The position numbers and the translations under genes are program-made. Shown here one piece after another: positions 56,307 through 64,000 of a stretch of 64,000 nt of DNA. The notes under the pieces were generated by a model. That model worked only from the letters and a program-made list of their open reading frames with translations, was not told the DNA's origin and ran no database searches. Source of the stretch: RBG-16-57-11 sp964503145 (GTDB lineage Bacteria; Chloroflexota; Anaerolineae; Anaerolineales; UBA4823); contig CAZCYV010000017.1 of the NCBI GenBank assembly GCA_964503145.1, positions 17,274 to 81,273 of the forward strand. The letters run 5' to 3'. How positions within the stretch are numbered: the first letter of the stretch is position 1; each line of letters begins with the position of its first letter.

Positions 56307-57101
56307 TTAAGCCACGGCTGGCGGCAAATTGCCATTGAGCACCGCCAGCATTTGGGCATGGATGCCCGGCGCGCAGGCCAGGATCGAACAGGGGGCGCTC
56401 AGATAGTCGGGCCCGCCATGGGTGTCGCTGACTGTCGCCCCGGCTTCCTCGGCGATCAACCCGCCGGCGGCCACGTCCCATGGCTTGAGCCGCACCTCCC
56501 AGAAACCATCCAGCCGCCCTGCCGCCACATAACACAAGTCTAGCGCCGCCGAGCCCAACCGGCGCACGCCCTGGCTGAGCAGCATGAAACGAGTAAACTG
56601 CTCCAGGTTGTTCTCCGGATGAGTGCGAATGTCATAGGGGAAGCCGGTGACCAGCAGGCTCTGATCCAGGCTATCCACCGTCGAGGCGTGGATCGGCCGC
56701 CCATTCAGCCAGGCGCCGCGGCCGCGCTCTCCCAGATACATCTCGTCGCGCAGCGGGTCGTACACCGCGCCCAGGCGCAGCACGCCGCCCTCCGCATAGC
56801 CGATCGAGACGGTGAAGAGCGGCAAGCCATGGGCGAAATTCACCGTGCCGTCCAGCGGGTCGATGTACCAGACGCAACAATCTTGCCCAGCGAGATGGCC
56901 GCTCTCCTCGGTGAAAATGGTGTGTCCAGGAAAGCGACGCCGGATTTCACCGAGCAGAAAATCTTCGGATTGGTGATCCACATCGGTGACCAGGTCGATC
57001 ACCCCTTTGTAGTGGATCTGAGGGCGGCGGCCGTAGCCGGCGCGTAAAATCTCCCCGGCCTGGCGCGCCAGGGTTTCGAGGTCGTCTAATTCAGGCGGCA
57101 T
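56307..57101 (-). CDS. Inositol monophosphatase family protein
   Basis: A 264-residue Mg-dependent sugar-phosphatase-fold protein. Metal-binding motifs are FTEESGHL (Glu near 65), YIDPLDGTVNFAHGLP (about 85-100) and PWDVAAGGLIAEEAG near residue 210. The length is standard. Substrates in this family include myo-inositol-1-phosphate, fructose-1,6-bisphosphate and PAP, and sequence alone does not decide. It starts three bases after the receiver gene, so they are co-transcribed. Confidence 0.9.
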   Translation of the reverse strand: MPPELDDLETLARQAGEILRAGYGRRPQIHYKGVIDLVTDVDHQSEDFLLGEIRRRFPGHTIFTEESGHLAGQDCCVWYIDPLDGTVNFAHGLPLFTVSIGYAEGGVLRLGAVYDPLRDEMYLGERGRGAWLNGRPIHASTVDSLDQSLLVTGFPYDIRTHPENNLEQFTRFMLLSQGVRRLGSAALDLCYVAAGRLDGFWEVRLKPWDVAAGGLIAEEAGATVSDTHGGPDYLSAPCSILACAPGIHAQMLAVLNGNLPPAVA

Positions 57102-57104
57102 GGC

Positions 57105-57731
57105 TTATCCAGGGGGATACTGCTCCAGCAAGCGATAGAGTTCGTCGAGTTCCATCTCGATTTCTCGGCGGTGCGCGCGGGCTTCTTCTAGTAAAGCCCG
57201 AAAAGCCGGTTTCTGGTCTTCGGGCAGCGTTTCGAGCAGTCGCTCGGTGCGCTGAATCTGGCTGATCTTATGTCGCAGCTTGTTCTCCAGCCGATCGCGA
57301 TAACCGCGGTAAAACTGCTCATCGTCCAGAGCCTTGGGCATGGTGGATGGCCCCTGCGTGAGCACCTCCGCCACGGTAAGCAAGAACTCCTCGGTGTCCA
57401 CCGGTTTTTCCAGGAAGCGCACCACGCCCAGGCTCATCGCAAAGGCTTTGTCCTCCGGAGTGACATACGTCGCCGAGAGAAAGATGATCGGTATCCTCGA
57501 CGTCTTGGGATTAGAACGCAGGCGATGCACCAGGGCGAAACCGTCCAGCTTGGGCATCAGGATATCGGTGATGACCAGCGCCGGATGTTCCTGGGAGATG
57601 TACTCCAGAGCTTCTTGTCCATTGCGCGCCGTAACGACCGGATAACCCTTGAAACGCAGGGTCACTTCCAACAATTCGAGGATGTGTGGCACATCCTCGA
57701 CAACCAGAATCGGGCCATAAGGTATGCTCAT
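57105..57731 (-). CDS. Response regulator with C-terminal coiled coil
   Basis: A 208-residue protein with a receiver domain (about 5-122): VVEDVP, phospho-acceptor Asp56 in LVITDILMPKLDG, ATYVTPED and the Lys in LEKPVD. A charged helical tail (about 130-205) has no known output domain. The ATG at 57731 matches the receiver start; a longer form would begin inside the promoter. It leads an operon with the inositol-phosphatase-like gene. No kinase is adjacent. Confidence 0.88.
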   Translation of the reverse strand: MSIPYGPILVVEDVPHILELLEVTLRFKGYPVVTARNGQEALEYISQEHPALVITDILMPKLDGFALVHRLRSNPKTSRIPIIFLSATYVTPEDKAFAMSLGVVRFLEKPVDTEEFLLTVAEVLTQGPSTMPKALDDEQFYRGYRDRLENKLRHKISQIQRTERLLETLPEDQKPAFRALLEEARAHRREIEMELDELYRLLEQYPPG

Positions 57732-57738
57732 GGGGCGT

Positions 57739-57744
57739 ATTGTA
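57739..57744 (-). promoter_or_regulatory. -10 box of a probable leaderless promoter
   Basis: TACAAT on the - strand ends seven bases before the ATG of the response regulator, with no ribosome site between. Confidence 0.45.
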
Positions 57745-57816
57745 GTCCTTTTTCGGAGCAGGAGCAATGCCGCCCGACCGCTTTTAACGCTGCGCTTATG
57801 TCACCCAACAGAATTG

Positions 57817-58470
57817 TTAGCCGACCCTACGCCCGCTGGCCTCCTCCGCCAGGCGCTCAAAGAAATCGACCATCATTTGATGGCGCTCTTCGGCGATCTG
57901 CCTGGCCGACGAGGTGAACAGGCGCTCTCTCAGCTTCACCAGCTTGAAACGGTATTCATGATATGCGCTGTGCGGCTCATCAGGCCCGGTTTGGCCACTG
58001 CGCAGGAACTGCTCCGAAGGCGGGGCATAGACGGGCTGTCCAGCGCGCAAGGCAAAGGCCAGCGCTCGCGCCGCTCCGATGGCACCGATGGCATCCAGCT
58101 TGTCGGCGTCGAAGAGCACCTTGGCCTCCAGAGTAGCTGGCGGCTCGGAATCATCTCGAAAGCGGTGCGCTCGAATGCAGTGCAGCACGGCGGAGACGCG
58201 CGCCTCAGGCCAACCTTCGAGGCGCAGCACACGGGCGGCGAATTCGGCCGAGGCATGCTGATGGCCCTGGCGCAGGGCAGGGTCGTCCGCCTGGGAAGCG
58301 AATCCATCGCCAGCGTCGTGCAGCAAAGCTGCAGCGCGCACGATCTCCAGGTCGGCGCCTTCCGCTTCGGCCAGGCGTTCAGCCATGGCATAAACCCTCA
58401 GCACATGATCGAATCCATGCACCGCATCGTCTGACGGATACCAGTCTCGGGCCTGCTCAATCGTCGGCAT
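57817..58470 (-). CDS. HD domain phosphohydrolase
   Basis: A 217-residue protein with the metal-binding HD pattern: His in HGFDHVLRV, the His-Asp pair in AALLHDAGDG, and a later Asp in LFDADKLDAIG. It matches the YedJ-like HD group (general metal-dependent phosphohydrolases of nucleotides). The substrate is unknown. It starts three bases after the stop of hutI, so the two genes are joined in one transcript. Confidence 0.88.
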   Translation of the reverse strand: MPTIEQARDWYPSDDAVHGFDHVLRVYAMAERLAEAEGADLEIVRAAALLHDAGDGFASQADDPALRQGHQHASAEFAARVLRLEGWPEARVSAVLHCIRAHRFRDDSEPPATLEAKVLFDADKLDAIGAIGAARALAFALRAGQPVYAPPSEQFLRSGQTGPDEPHSAYHEYRFKLVKLRERLFTSSARQIAEERHQMMVDFFERLAEEASGRRVG

Positions 58471-58473
58471 GCG

Positions 58474-59724
58474 CTATACGGGGTAAATGCGCCCCTTCTT
58501 GATCACCGTTTGCACCAGGTTGATGCCGAAGCGGTAGCCCAGATGACGATAATCGGCTACCGAGAGGATCAGCAGATCGGCCTGTTTGCCCGGCTCCAGT
58601 GAGCCAATGCGATCGGCGCGGCCGATCGCCGCCGCAGCGTTGATCGTCGCCGCGGCGATGGCTTGAGCTGGCGTCAGGCGCATGTAGCGGCAGGCCAGCG
58701 CCAGCGCGAACTGCATGTTCTCGCACCAGGCTGTGCCCGGGTTGAGGTCGGTGGCCAGGGCAAACAATCCGCCTGCCTCCAATATCGCTTGCGCTGGCGT
58801 GTATTCCCTCTCCGCCAGTCCAAACGGCGTGCAGGGTAAGGCGACTGCCACCGTATTGCTCTTCGCCAGAGCCTGGATATCCTCTGGCGAGGTCTTGACG
58901 AGATGATCCGCAGAGACAGCGCCCAATTCGGCAGCCAGTCTTGCCCCACCCAGATTATCGAATTCGTCCGCATGGATTTTGAGCGGGAAACCCAACTCCT
59001 TGGCCCGGGTCAGAATGGCGGCCGATTGTTCCAGAGTGAAGGCGCCGGTCTCGCAGAACACATCCACAAAGGGCATCTCATGGTAAGGCGCCTGGTGAGG
59101 CCACCATTCCTTCAGGATCGGCAGCATAGTGTTGCAGATCAGCGCAGTGTAGTCCTCTGGGCGGTCGTGAAATTCGGGCGCAATGGCATGCGCGCCTAAA
59201 AAGGTCGGCGCGATCTCGAGTGGTCCTTCCTTGTCCAAAGCAAGCAAGGCTTGGAGCATGCGTAATTCGGCCGCAGTGCGCAGGCCATAGCCGGTTTTGA
59301 CCTCTGCCGTGGTGGTCCCGCAGGTGAACATGCTCCACAGGCGGGGGCGCGTCTCCGACATCAGTTTCTCCAGCGAGCCAGTGCGCGTGGCGCGCACTGT
59401 AGAGAGAATGCCTCCGCCCTCGGCCAGGATTTCGAGATAACTTTTACCTTGCAGGCGCAGCTCGAACTCTGCAGCACGATCGCCCGCCCAGATGGCGTGG
59501 GTGTGCGGATCGACAAAGCCCGGCATGACCACCCGCCCACCCGCGTCCAAATCGGGTTCGTTGGGAAAAGCGGCGCGCAACTCCCGCGTTGTGCCCACTG
59601 CAACGATCTTTTCATCCTGGATGAGCACGGCTCCATCCTGGATCAATCCCAATTGGCCCAGATCCCGACCGCGTTGAGGGCCGCCGGCCAGGGTGAGCAA
59701 TTGCGAAGCATTGTAGATGAGCAT
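58474..59724 (-). CDS. hutI: Imidazolonepropionase
   Basis: A 416-residue amidohydrolase of the histidine breakdown pathway that opens 4-imidazolone-5-propionate to N-formimino-glutamate. It has the metal-binding HTH motif in VDPHTHAIWAGDR near residue 70. FGCGTTT-like LWSMFTCGTTTAEVKTGYGL, KIHADEFDNLGGA, and late SDLNPGT-like LATDLNPGTAWCENM also match HutI. The other hut genes are not in the window. GAGAGG lies before the ATG. It is followed by the HD hydrolase gene. Confidence 0.94.
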   Translation of the reverse strand: MLIYNASQLLTLAGGPQRGRDLGQLGLIQDGAVLIQDEKIVAVGTTRELRAAFPNEPDLDAGGRVVMPGFVDPHTHAIWAGDRAAEFELRLQGKSYLEILAEGGGILSTVRATRTGSLEKLMSETRPRLWSMFTCGTTTAEVKTGYGLRTAAELRMLQALLALDKEGPLEIAPTFLGAHAIAPEFHDRPEDYTALICNTMLPILKEWWPHQAPYHEMPFVDVFCETGAFTLEQSAAILTRAKELGFPLKIHADEFDNLGGARLAAELGAVSADHLVKTSPEDIQALAKSNTVAVALPCTPFGLAEREYTPAQAILEAGGLFALATDLNPGTAWCENMQFALALACRYMRLTPAQAIAAATINAAAAIGRADRIGSLEPGKQADLLILSVADYRHLGYRFGINLVQTVIKKGRIYPV

Positions 59725-59907
59725 CGAGACTGAGCCTCTCTATGGTGATCGGTTTGGACTGCGCAGGCAACCCAGCGCCTCTAGAGTAAGACGCCCTGAC
59801 TTCCTGGGGAGAATTTTACCATCCTTGCAAGCGAACCGGCGATCAGCCAGATCAGGCAAACGCCTGCAGTGGAGTGCGTAATTCCCGATATTTTTCGACA
59901 AAATAGG

Positions 59908-59927
59908 TATAATTTACTTCAGGAGGT
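59908..59927 (+). promoter_or_regulatory. -10 box and ribosome site of the aspartase gene
   Basis: A perfect TATAAT (59908-59913) and, eight bases on, AGGAGGT (59921-59927), which lies eight bases before the ATG. The leader would be about 16 bases. Confidence 0.6.
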
Positions 59928-59935
59928 AGTGAAGC

Positions 59936-61381
59936 ATGCAATATCGAATTGAACGCGATTCGCTCGGCGAGGTTCGCGTCCCGATAGATGCGCTATATGG
60001 CGCGCAGACCCAGCGGGCAGTGCAGAATTTCCCCATATCGGGCCTCAGGCCGTGGAGGGCGTTTATCTGGTCGATGGCGACGATCAAGCGCGCCGCTGCC
60101 GAAGTCAATCGCGACCTGGGGCTGCTGGATGCGGAGCGCGCTGATGCCATTGTCCAGGCCGCCCAGGAGGTCATCGACGGGCGCTGGGATGACCAGTTCG
60201 TCGTCGATCCCTTTCAAGCGGGCGCCGGCACCAGTCACAACATGAACACCAATGAGGTGATCGCTAACCGGGCCACCCAGTTCATGGGCGGCAGGCTGGG
60301 TGAATATCGGGTGCTGCCTAATGATCATGTCAACATGTCTCAATCCACCAACGACACAATCCCCACTGCCATCCGCCTGGGCGCCCTGTGGCGGTTGGAA
60401 GAACTACTCGGAGTGGTGGATCGATTAGCCGAAGCGCTGCGCCAGAAATCCGTGGAATTCGATGACATTGTCAAGTCTGGTCGCACGCATTTGCAAGACG
60501 CCGTCCCCGTGCGGCTGGGCCAGGAGTTCAGCGGCTATGCTCGCGCAGTGGAGCGCGATGCCGAGCGCATTCGCCGTTCGGCGGAAGGCTTGCGCCGTCT
60601 GGGCATCGGAGGCACCGCTGCCGGCACCGGCTTGAACGCACATGTGGAATACCACCCGCGCACGGTCAGACGCCTCTCAGAGCTGACCGGTCTGGCGCTC
60701 TATACCTCCGATAACCTGTTCGAGAGCATGCAATCGATGGCCGACGCAGCGGACTTTTCCGCCGCGCTGCGCACCCTGGCGATCACGCTGACGCGGGTTG
60801 CCAACGATTTCCGCTTGCTGGCCTCCGGTCCATCCACCGGCCTGGACGAATTACGTTTGCCGCCGGTGCAACCAGGCTCGAGCATTATGCCGGGCAAAGT
60901 GAACCCGGTGTTGGCGGAGATGCTCAACATGGCGATGTTCCACGTGCAGGGTTGCGACCTGACCATCTCCCTGGCGGCGCAGGCCGGGCAACTCGAACTG
61001 AACGTGATGATGCCGATCATCGCCCATAACCTGTTCGAGAGCATGCAGGTGTTGATCGGCGCCGTGGATGCATTTACGGAAAAGTGCGTGCGTGGAGTGC
61101 AGGCCAATCGCGCCCGCGCCGAAGTCTGGCTGGAGAAGAACGCCATCATCGTCACCGCGCTCAATCCCTTGATCGGCTACGCCGCCGGAGCAAAGCTGGT
61201 GAAACAGGCGCTCGCAGAGGATGTCACGGTGCGTCAGTTAGCCATGGCCAAAGCCGCAGCGGGCGAATTACGTCATCTGAGCGAAGATCGCTTGGTCACC
61301 GCGACAGAGATCGAGGCCGCGCTCAGCGACCTGAGACGCCTGACGGAAGGCGGCATTCTCGGCGGCGCAAATATCGGCTGA
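59936..61381 (+). CDS. aspA: Aspartate ammonia-lyase (class II fumarase/aspartase family)
   Basis: A 481-residue tetrameric lyase. Conserved blocks are GAGTSHNMNTNEVIANRA, GRTHLQDAVPVRLGQEF with the acid-base region, TAAGTGLN, and the signature GSSIMPGKVNP (about 313-323) with its catalytic Ser. The residues after the signature (VLAEM) look more like aspartase (VIPE) than fumarase C (TQCEA), so aspartate to fumarate plus ammonia is the likelier reaction. It has its own promoter and a small terminator. Fumarase is the alternative. Confidence 0.85.
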   Translation: MQYRIERDSLGEVRVPIDALYGAQTQRAVQNFPISGLRPWRAFIWSMATIKRAAAEVNRDLGLLDAERADAIVQAAQEVIDGRWDDQFVVDPFQAGAGTSHNMNTNEVIANRATQFMGGRLGEYRVLPNDHVNMSQSTNDTIPTAIRLGALWRLEELLGVVDRLAEALRQKSVEFDDIVKSGRTHLQDAVPVRLGQEFSGYARAVERDAERIRRSAEGLRRLGIGGTAAGTGLNAHVEYHPRTVRRLSELTGLALYTSDNLFESMQSMADAADFSAALRTLAITLTRVANDFRLLASGPSTGLDELRLPPVQPGSSIMPGKVNPVLAEMLNMAMFHVQGCDLTISLAAQAGQLELNVMMPIIAHNLFESMQVLIGAVDAFTEKCVRGVQANRARAEVWLEKNAIIVTALNPLIGYAAGAKLVKQALAEDVTVRQLAMAKAAAGELRHLSEDRLVTATEIEAALSDLRRLTEGGILGGANIG

Positions 61382-61404
61382 CCGCCCCAGCTCCTGACAG
61401 ACAT

Positions 61405-61427
61405 GTAAAGCTGTGCGCTTTACTTTT
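61405..61427 (+). terminator. Short terminator after aspA
   Basis: A 6-bp stem GTAAAG/CTTTAC (61405-61410 with 61418-61423) with a seven-base loop is followed by TTTT. Confidence 0.5.
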
Positions 61428-61518
61428 ACACATACTTTATGGATTTTCTGGCCGTCCCGGCTTATGATATGCCTCTGAATATATCGTGCGGTCCGATGAA
61501 AGCCTGGGGCGCCCAACC

Positions 61519-61734
61519 ATGGAGCAACGATCAAATCTCACCCACCAGAAGCTCACCTTGCTCACCGCCAATGAAGCGGCCGAATATCTGCGAGTGAGCC
61601 TTTCGACGCTTAACCGCCTGGAGCGGCGCGGCCTGCTTCATCCGCTGCGCACGCCCGGAGGCCATAGGCGTTATACTTTGGAGATGCTGAACGAATGCCT
61701 CACTCACCGCAACTTAAGAGCGGAGATGCGGTAA
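61519..61734 (+). CDS. Small helix-turn-helix protein (excisionase/BldC-like)
   Basis: A 71-residue MerR-type DNA-binding domain without an effector part: LTANEAAEYLRVSLSTLNRLERRGLL, then the wing PLRTPGGHRRYTLEML. Such small proteins occur as BldC-type regulators or phage excisionases. No integrase is near, and an OmpR-type regulator gene starts three bases after the stop, so a regulatory role fits better. I chose the ATG at 61519 over an earlier in-frame start that lacks a ribosome site. Confidence 0.85.
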   Translation: MEQRSNLTHQKLTLLTANEAAEYLRVSLSTLNRLERRGLLHPLRTPGGHRRYTLEMLNECLTHRNLRAEMR

Positions 61735-61737
61735 ACT

Positions 61738-62544
61738 ATGGAACCATGGTACATCCTGGTCATCGAAGACGATGACATCGTCGCCCGCACCATCGAGCGC
61801 AGCTTACGCGGGGATGAATTCCGCGTGCTGATAACCAACAGCGGTGTCGAAGGCCTCAAGGCTGCCCGCCGCCGTACACCCGACCTGGTCATCCTGGATA
61901 TCATTATGCCGGGGATGGATGGTTATACCGTCTGCCGTGAGATGCGCTCCGATCCCATCCTGAAGGACATTCCCATTCTGTTTCTGACTGCAAAGATCAA
62001 AGACGAAGACAAGATCGCCGGCTTCAAGGCTGGCGCCGATGACTATCTGTCTAAGCCGTTCAATATTGATGAGTTGATCCTGCGGCTGCGAGCCATCTTG
62101 CGCCGGGCAAAGAAGCCCGAACTGGCGTTCCCTGATAATGGAAATGTGGCCGCTGCGGCAGCCCCCTCGCCGACCGCCCCGACCGAGGCCGGAGAAGCCC
62201 AGGCAAAAGCCGGCCTAGCCGATAAATACCGCATCGAAATCAGCGGCTATGTTCTTGACACCCGTTCCTATGAACTGATGACCCCTACACGTGGCAAAGT
62301 GCGCTTGACGCCGGTGCAATATGAACTGCTCCACCATTTGATGTCCCATCCGGGGGAAATTTTTTCGCCCAACCGACTGCTCGATGAAGTATGGGATTAT
62401 CCTTCCGATACAGGCAGTCCCGACCTGGTGCGCGTGCATATCAAGAACCTGCGAGAACGCATCGAAGAAGACCCGCGTTCACCCAGTTTCATCCGCACAG
62501 TGCCCGGTTATGGCTACACCGTCGGCCCAGAGCCCGAAGCGTAA
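61738..62544 (+). CDS. OmpR/PhoB-type response regulator
   Basis: A 268-residue regulator. The receiver (about 5-122) has IEDDD, Asp54 in LVILDIIMPGMDG, LTAKIKDED and YLSKPFN. A long Ala/Pro-rich linker (about 130-162) is unusual. The C-terminal winged helix (about 165-262) has RLTPVQYELLHHLMSHPGE, VHIKNLRERIEED and RTVPGYGY. No histidine kinase is adjacent. It is co-transcribed with the small helix-turn-helix gene. Confidence 0.92.
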   Translation: MEPWYILVIEDDDIVARTIERSLRGDEFRVLITNSGVEGLKAARRRTPDLVILDIIMPGMDGYTVCREMRSDPILKDIPILFLTAKIKDEDKIAGFKAGADDYLSKPFNIDELILRLRAILRRAKKPELAFPDNGNVAAAAAPSPTAPTEAGEAQAKAGLADKYRIEISGYVLDTRSYELMTPTRGKVRLTPVQYELLHHLMSHPGEIFSPNRLLDEVWDYPSDTGSPDLVRVHIKNLRERIEEDPRSPSFIRTVPGYGYTVGPEPEA

Positions 62545-62714
62545 AAATGGGCGCGGTCATCGCCGCGCCGCTATTTTATTCAATCTTTACCCTGGTTTCA
62601 CAGTCAATTTATTCAAAATCTGCGGCGGATGTGTTAAATTCTAGCCTAGATATTGGCCTGCTTTCGACGGCTGATCCATATCTACACCGTATCATCCGGT
62701 ATGAGAGACTGCTG

Positions 62715-63446
62715 ATGCCGACACACGAGAACGATCTAAAAGCGCTCGCTGGCCTGCTGGTCAAGGAATTTCGCGCCTGCCAGGCCCTGTTGAACCTGAC
62801 TCAGGAGGAACGCCAGGCGTTGGCCCAGGGAGATGTCCTGCGCCTGTTAGCCCTTGCCGAGCATAAGGACGCGCTGCTCGATCGGCTGAACACACTGGCC
62901 AGCGCTCGCCAGCTTCAGATCGCGAAACTTTCTGCATTGAAATCAACCGAAGATGAAACAGTCATCGACCATCTAAAAACGCTGGATCCAGACGCCGAAC
63001 TGCAACTCGTCACCCTGTTCGAGGGCATACAGGTCTTGAAGAGTCAGGTGCGCGAGCTGGCTTTGGGCAACCGGGCGCTGGCAGCCACCGCTTTGAATCA
63101 GGCGGCTGCACTGCAGGCCGGTTTGGTCAGCAATACACAGACGAGCTTGCCGGCGTTGTTCGCCGCCATTCTGGCGGCGCGCGATGCACTGGATGCCCAG
63201 GACAGCGCGGCCATCTCGGCTGCATTGGGAGAGCTACAAAACGCTCTGAACACAAGCAATTATGCCTCCGTAAGCGGCCCGGCGCGCTTGGCGCCAGCCA
63301 CATCTGAAGCGGTTCAGGTGCGTCTCGAACCATCATCCATCAAAGCTGGAACCAACATGATCGAATACATGGCAAACCTGTACCGCCAGGAGAAAGCCTA
63401 CCGAGCGGTGCTTAAGGTCAGCAGCCGCATGCTCGCCAGCGCCTGA
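62715..63446 (+). CDS. FlgN-like helical protein
   Basis: A 243-residue, almost fully helical protein. Its first 160 residues (LKALAGLLVKEFRACQALLNL, ALLDRLNTLASAR, LFEGIQVLKSQVRELALGN) resemble FlgN-type flagellar export chaperones. The tail (IEYMANLYRQEKAYRAVLK) recalls the C-terminal helix of hook-associated proteins. No flagellar gene is seen nearby. The ATG at 62715 follows a 170-base gap; the frame continues upstream without protein-like sequence. It could also be an unrelated coiled-coil protein. Confidence 0.5.
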   Translation: MPTHENDLKALAGLLVKEFRACQALLNLTQEERQALAQGDVLRLLALAEHKDALLDRLNTLASARQLQIAKLSALKSTEDETVIDHLKTLDPDAELQLVTLFEGIQVLKSQVRELALGNRALAATALNQAAALQAGLVSNTQTSLPALFAAILAARDALDAQDSAAISAALGELQNALNTSNYASVSGPARLAPATSEAVQVRLEPSSIKAGTNMIEYMANLYRQEKAYRAVLKVSSRMLASA

Positions 63447-63476
63447 TAGCATGCCAGGCCCAATAATGAAATAAAG

Positions 63477-63511
63477 ACGACCGGCGTAAGACTGCCGGTC
63501 GTTTGCTCTTT
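63477..63511 (+). terminator. Terminator after the FlgN-like gene
   Basis: A 9-bp stem (63477-63485 with 63494-63502), an eight-base loop and a T-rich tail (TTGCTCTTTT, interrupted). Confidence 0.6.
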
Positions 63512-63526
63512 TGCTTAAGGAAGAAG

Positions 63527-63597
63527 AGGCGACGACGGGATTTGAACCCGTGATCAGGGTTTTGCAGACCCTTGCCTTACCACTTGGCCACGTCGCC
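63527..63597 (-). tRNA. tRNA-Cys (anticodon GCA)
   Basis: A 71-base cloverleaf on the - strand. The acceptor GGCGACG pairs with CGTCGCC, the anticodon loop CTGCAAA gives GCA, the T arm is ACGGG/CCCGT, and the discriminator is U as expected for Cys. CCA is not encoded. Confidence 0.95.
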
Positions 63598-63616
63598 GTG
63601 TAAAACAATTAAAAAG

Positions 63617-63689
<73 letters not shown>

Positions 63690-63716
63690 GCATTCGGCCT
63701 CACGTCCGGCCGAGAG

Positions 63717-63789
63717 TGCCGAGAGCCAGAATCGGACTGGCGACACCATGATTTTCAGTCATGTGCTCTACCAACTGAGCTATCTCGGC
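63717..63789 (-). tRNA. tRNA-Phe (anticodon GAA)
   Basis: A 73-base cloverleaf on the - strand. The acceptor GCCGAGA pairs with TCTCGGC, the anticodon loop CTGAAAA gives GAA, and the discriminator is A. It is the first gene of the Phe-Gly-Cys tRNA operon. Confidence 0.95.
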
Positions 63790-63825
63790 CTGGCGTCCTG
63801 GAGACTGACCTCCGAAGCGAAAGGT

Positions 63826-63854
63826 ATTTTACCCATATGTGGCGCGCTTGTCAA
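63826..63854 (-). promoter_or_regulatory. Promoter of the Phe-Gly-Cys tRNA operon
   Basis: On the - strand a consensus TTGACA (63849-63854), a 17-base spacer and TAAAAT (63826-63831), 36 bases before tRNA-Phe. Confidence 0.85.
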
Positions 63855-63914
63855 GCGCAAGGCAATGATCTTCGGACATAAGTTCAGACATCTGAACAGA
63901 GAGGAGCCTCGAAA

Positions 63915-64000
63915 ATGAAAGCGCTATTCGGGGTTGTTTGTCTTGCTCAAGCAGAAATGGTCGGTTCCGCCTGGTGAGTGGCGCAGGATCATCAACGCCG
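63915..64000 (+). other. Start of an unidentified gene at the window edge
   Basis: GAGGAG (63901-63906) lies eight bases before ATG 63915, an ideal start. That frame stops after 20 codons at 63977. A second frame, open from TTG 63934 to the window end, reads LLKQKWSVPPGEWRRIINA and looks more protein-like. Either a short peptide gene precedes another gene, the real start is the TTG, or there is a frameshift. Confidence 0.3.

Noticed and set aside
61519..61734. Phage excisionase marking a prophage or integrated element
   Set aside because: No integrase, attachment repeat or phage gene is near; the gene is paired with an OmpR-type regulator.

Overview
The window is bacterial chromosome, moderately GC-rich by eye and densely coded on both strands. 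No rRNA, phage, insertion sequence or CRISPR array was seen. My best guess for the source is a Chloroflexota bacterium of the Anaerolineae type. The hints are Thr-Pro-rich linkers in a surface protein, a short-type glucan phosphorylase, corrinoid methyltransferases, cytochrome bd and several promoters whose -10 box lies 6-9 bases before the start codon. This is inference, because no 16S gene is present.

Layout. 1-9.5 kb: end of an AI-2E-family permease, dnaA, dnaK, a small membrane protein, selA, an M24 peptidase and tsaD. 9.5-15.9 kb: a glycosyltransferase, a heparinase II/III-like protein, a secreted orphan, a cyanophycinase-like peptidase and an M29 aminopeptidase. 15.9-22 kb: cydA, cydB and a fused cydDC. 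22-29.7 kb: glucan phosphorylase, lutA with a lutBC fusion, an M14-type peptidase and arfB. 29.8-35.6 kb: a signalling cassette of solute-binding lipoprotein, hybrid-input histidine kinase, receiver and PP2C phosphatase. 35.6-36.5 kb: a peroxiredoxin-glutaredoxin fusion whose peroxidatic residue is encoded by in-frame TGA, a selenoprotein that fits with selA in the same window.

36.7-45 kb: a tRNA-Arg, then a leftward corrinoid methyltransferase operon (DUF1638, corrinoid activator, MtrH-like, corrinoid protein, UroD-like methyltransferase, MFS permease). Opposite it lie a GntR regulator and a second corrinoid protein. The divergent promoters share an 18-bp palindrome that looks like the operator.

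45-56 kb: a rightward glycerol/dihydroxyacetone operon behind a strong promoter and a leader with a terminator and a possible antiterminator. It holds glpF, dhaK, dhaL, glpK, two small genes, a short GlpA-like flavoprotein, succinate-dehydrogenase-type B, C and D subunits, and one protein joining DhaM, HPr and a complete PTS enzyme I. I read this as a self-contained pathway: uptake, kinase, PEP-driven Dha phosphorylation, and a G3P:quinone oxidoreductase built on an SDH-like electron-transfer module. This is the most novel-looking system here.

56-64 kb: inositol-phosphatase-like protein, receivers, an HD hydrolase, hutI, an aspartase, a small HTH protein with an OmpR-type regulator, a FlgN-like protein and a Phe-Gly-Cys tRNA operon with a near-consensus promoter. 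All functional calls come from reading motifs by eye; no database search was run.
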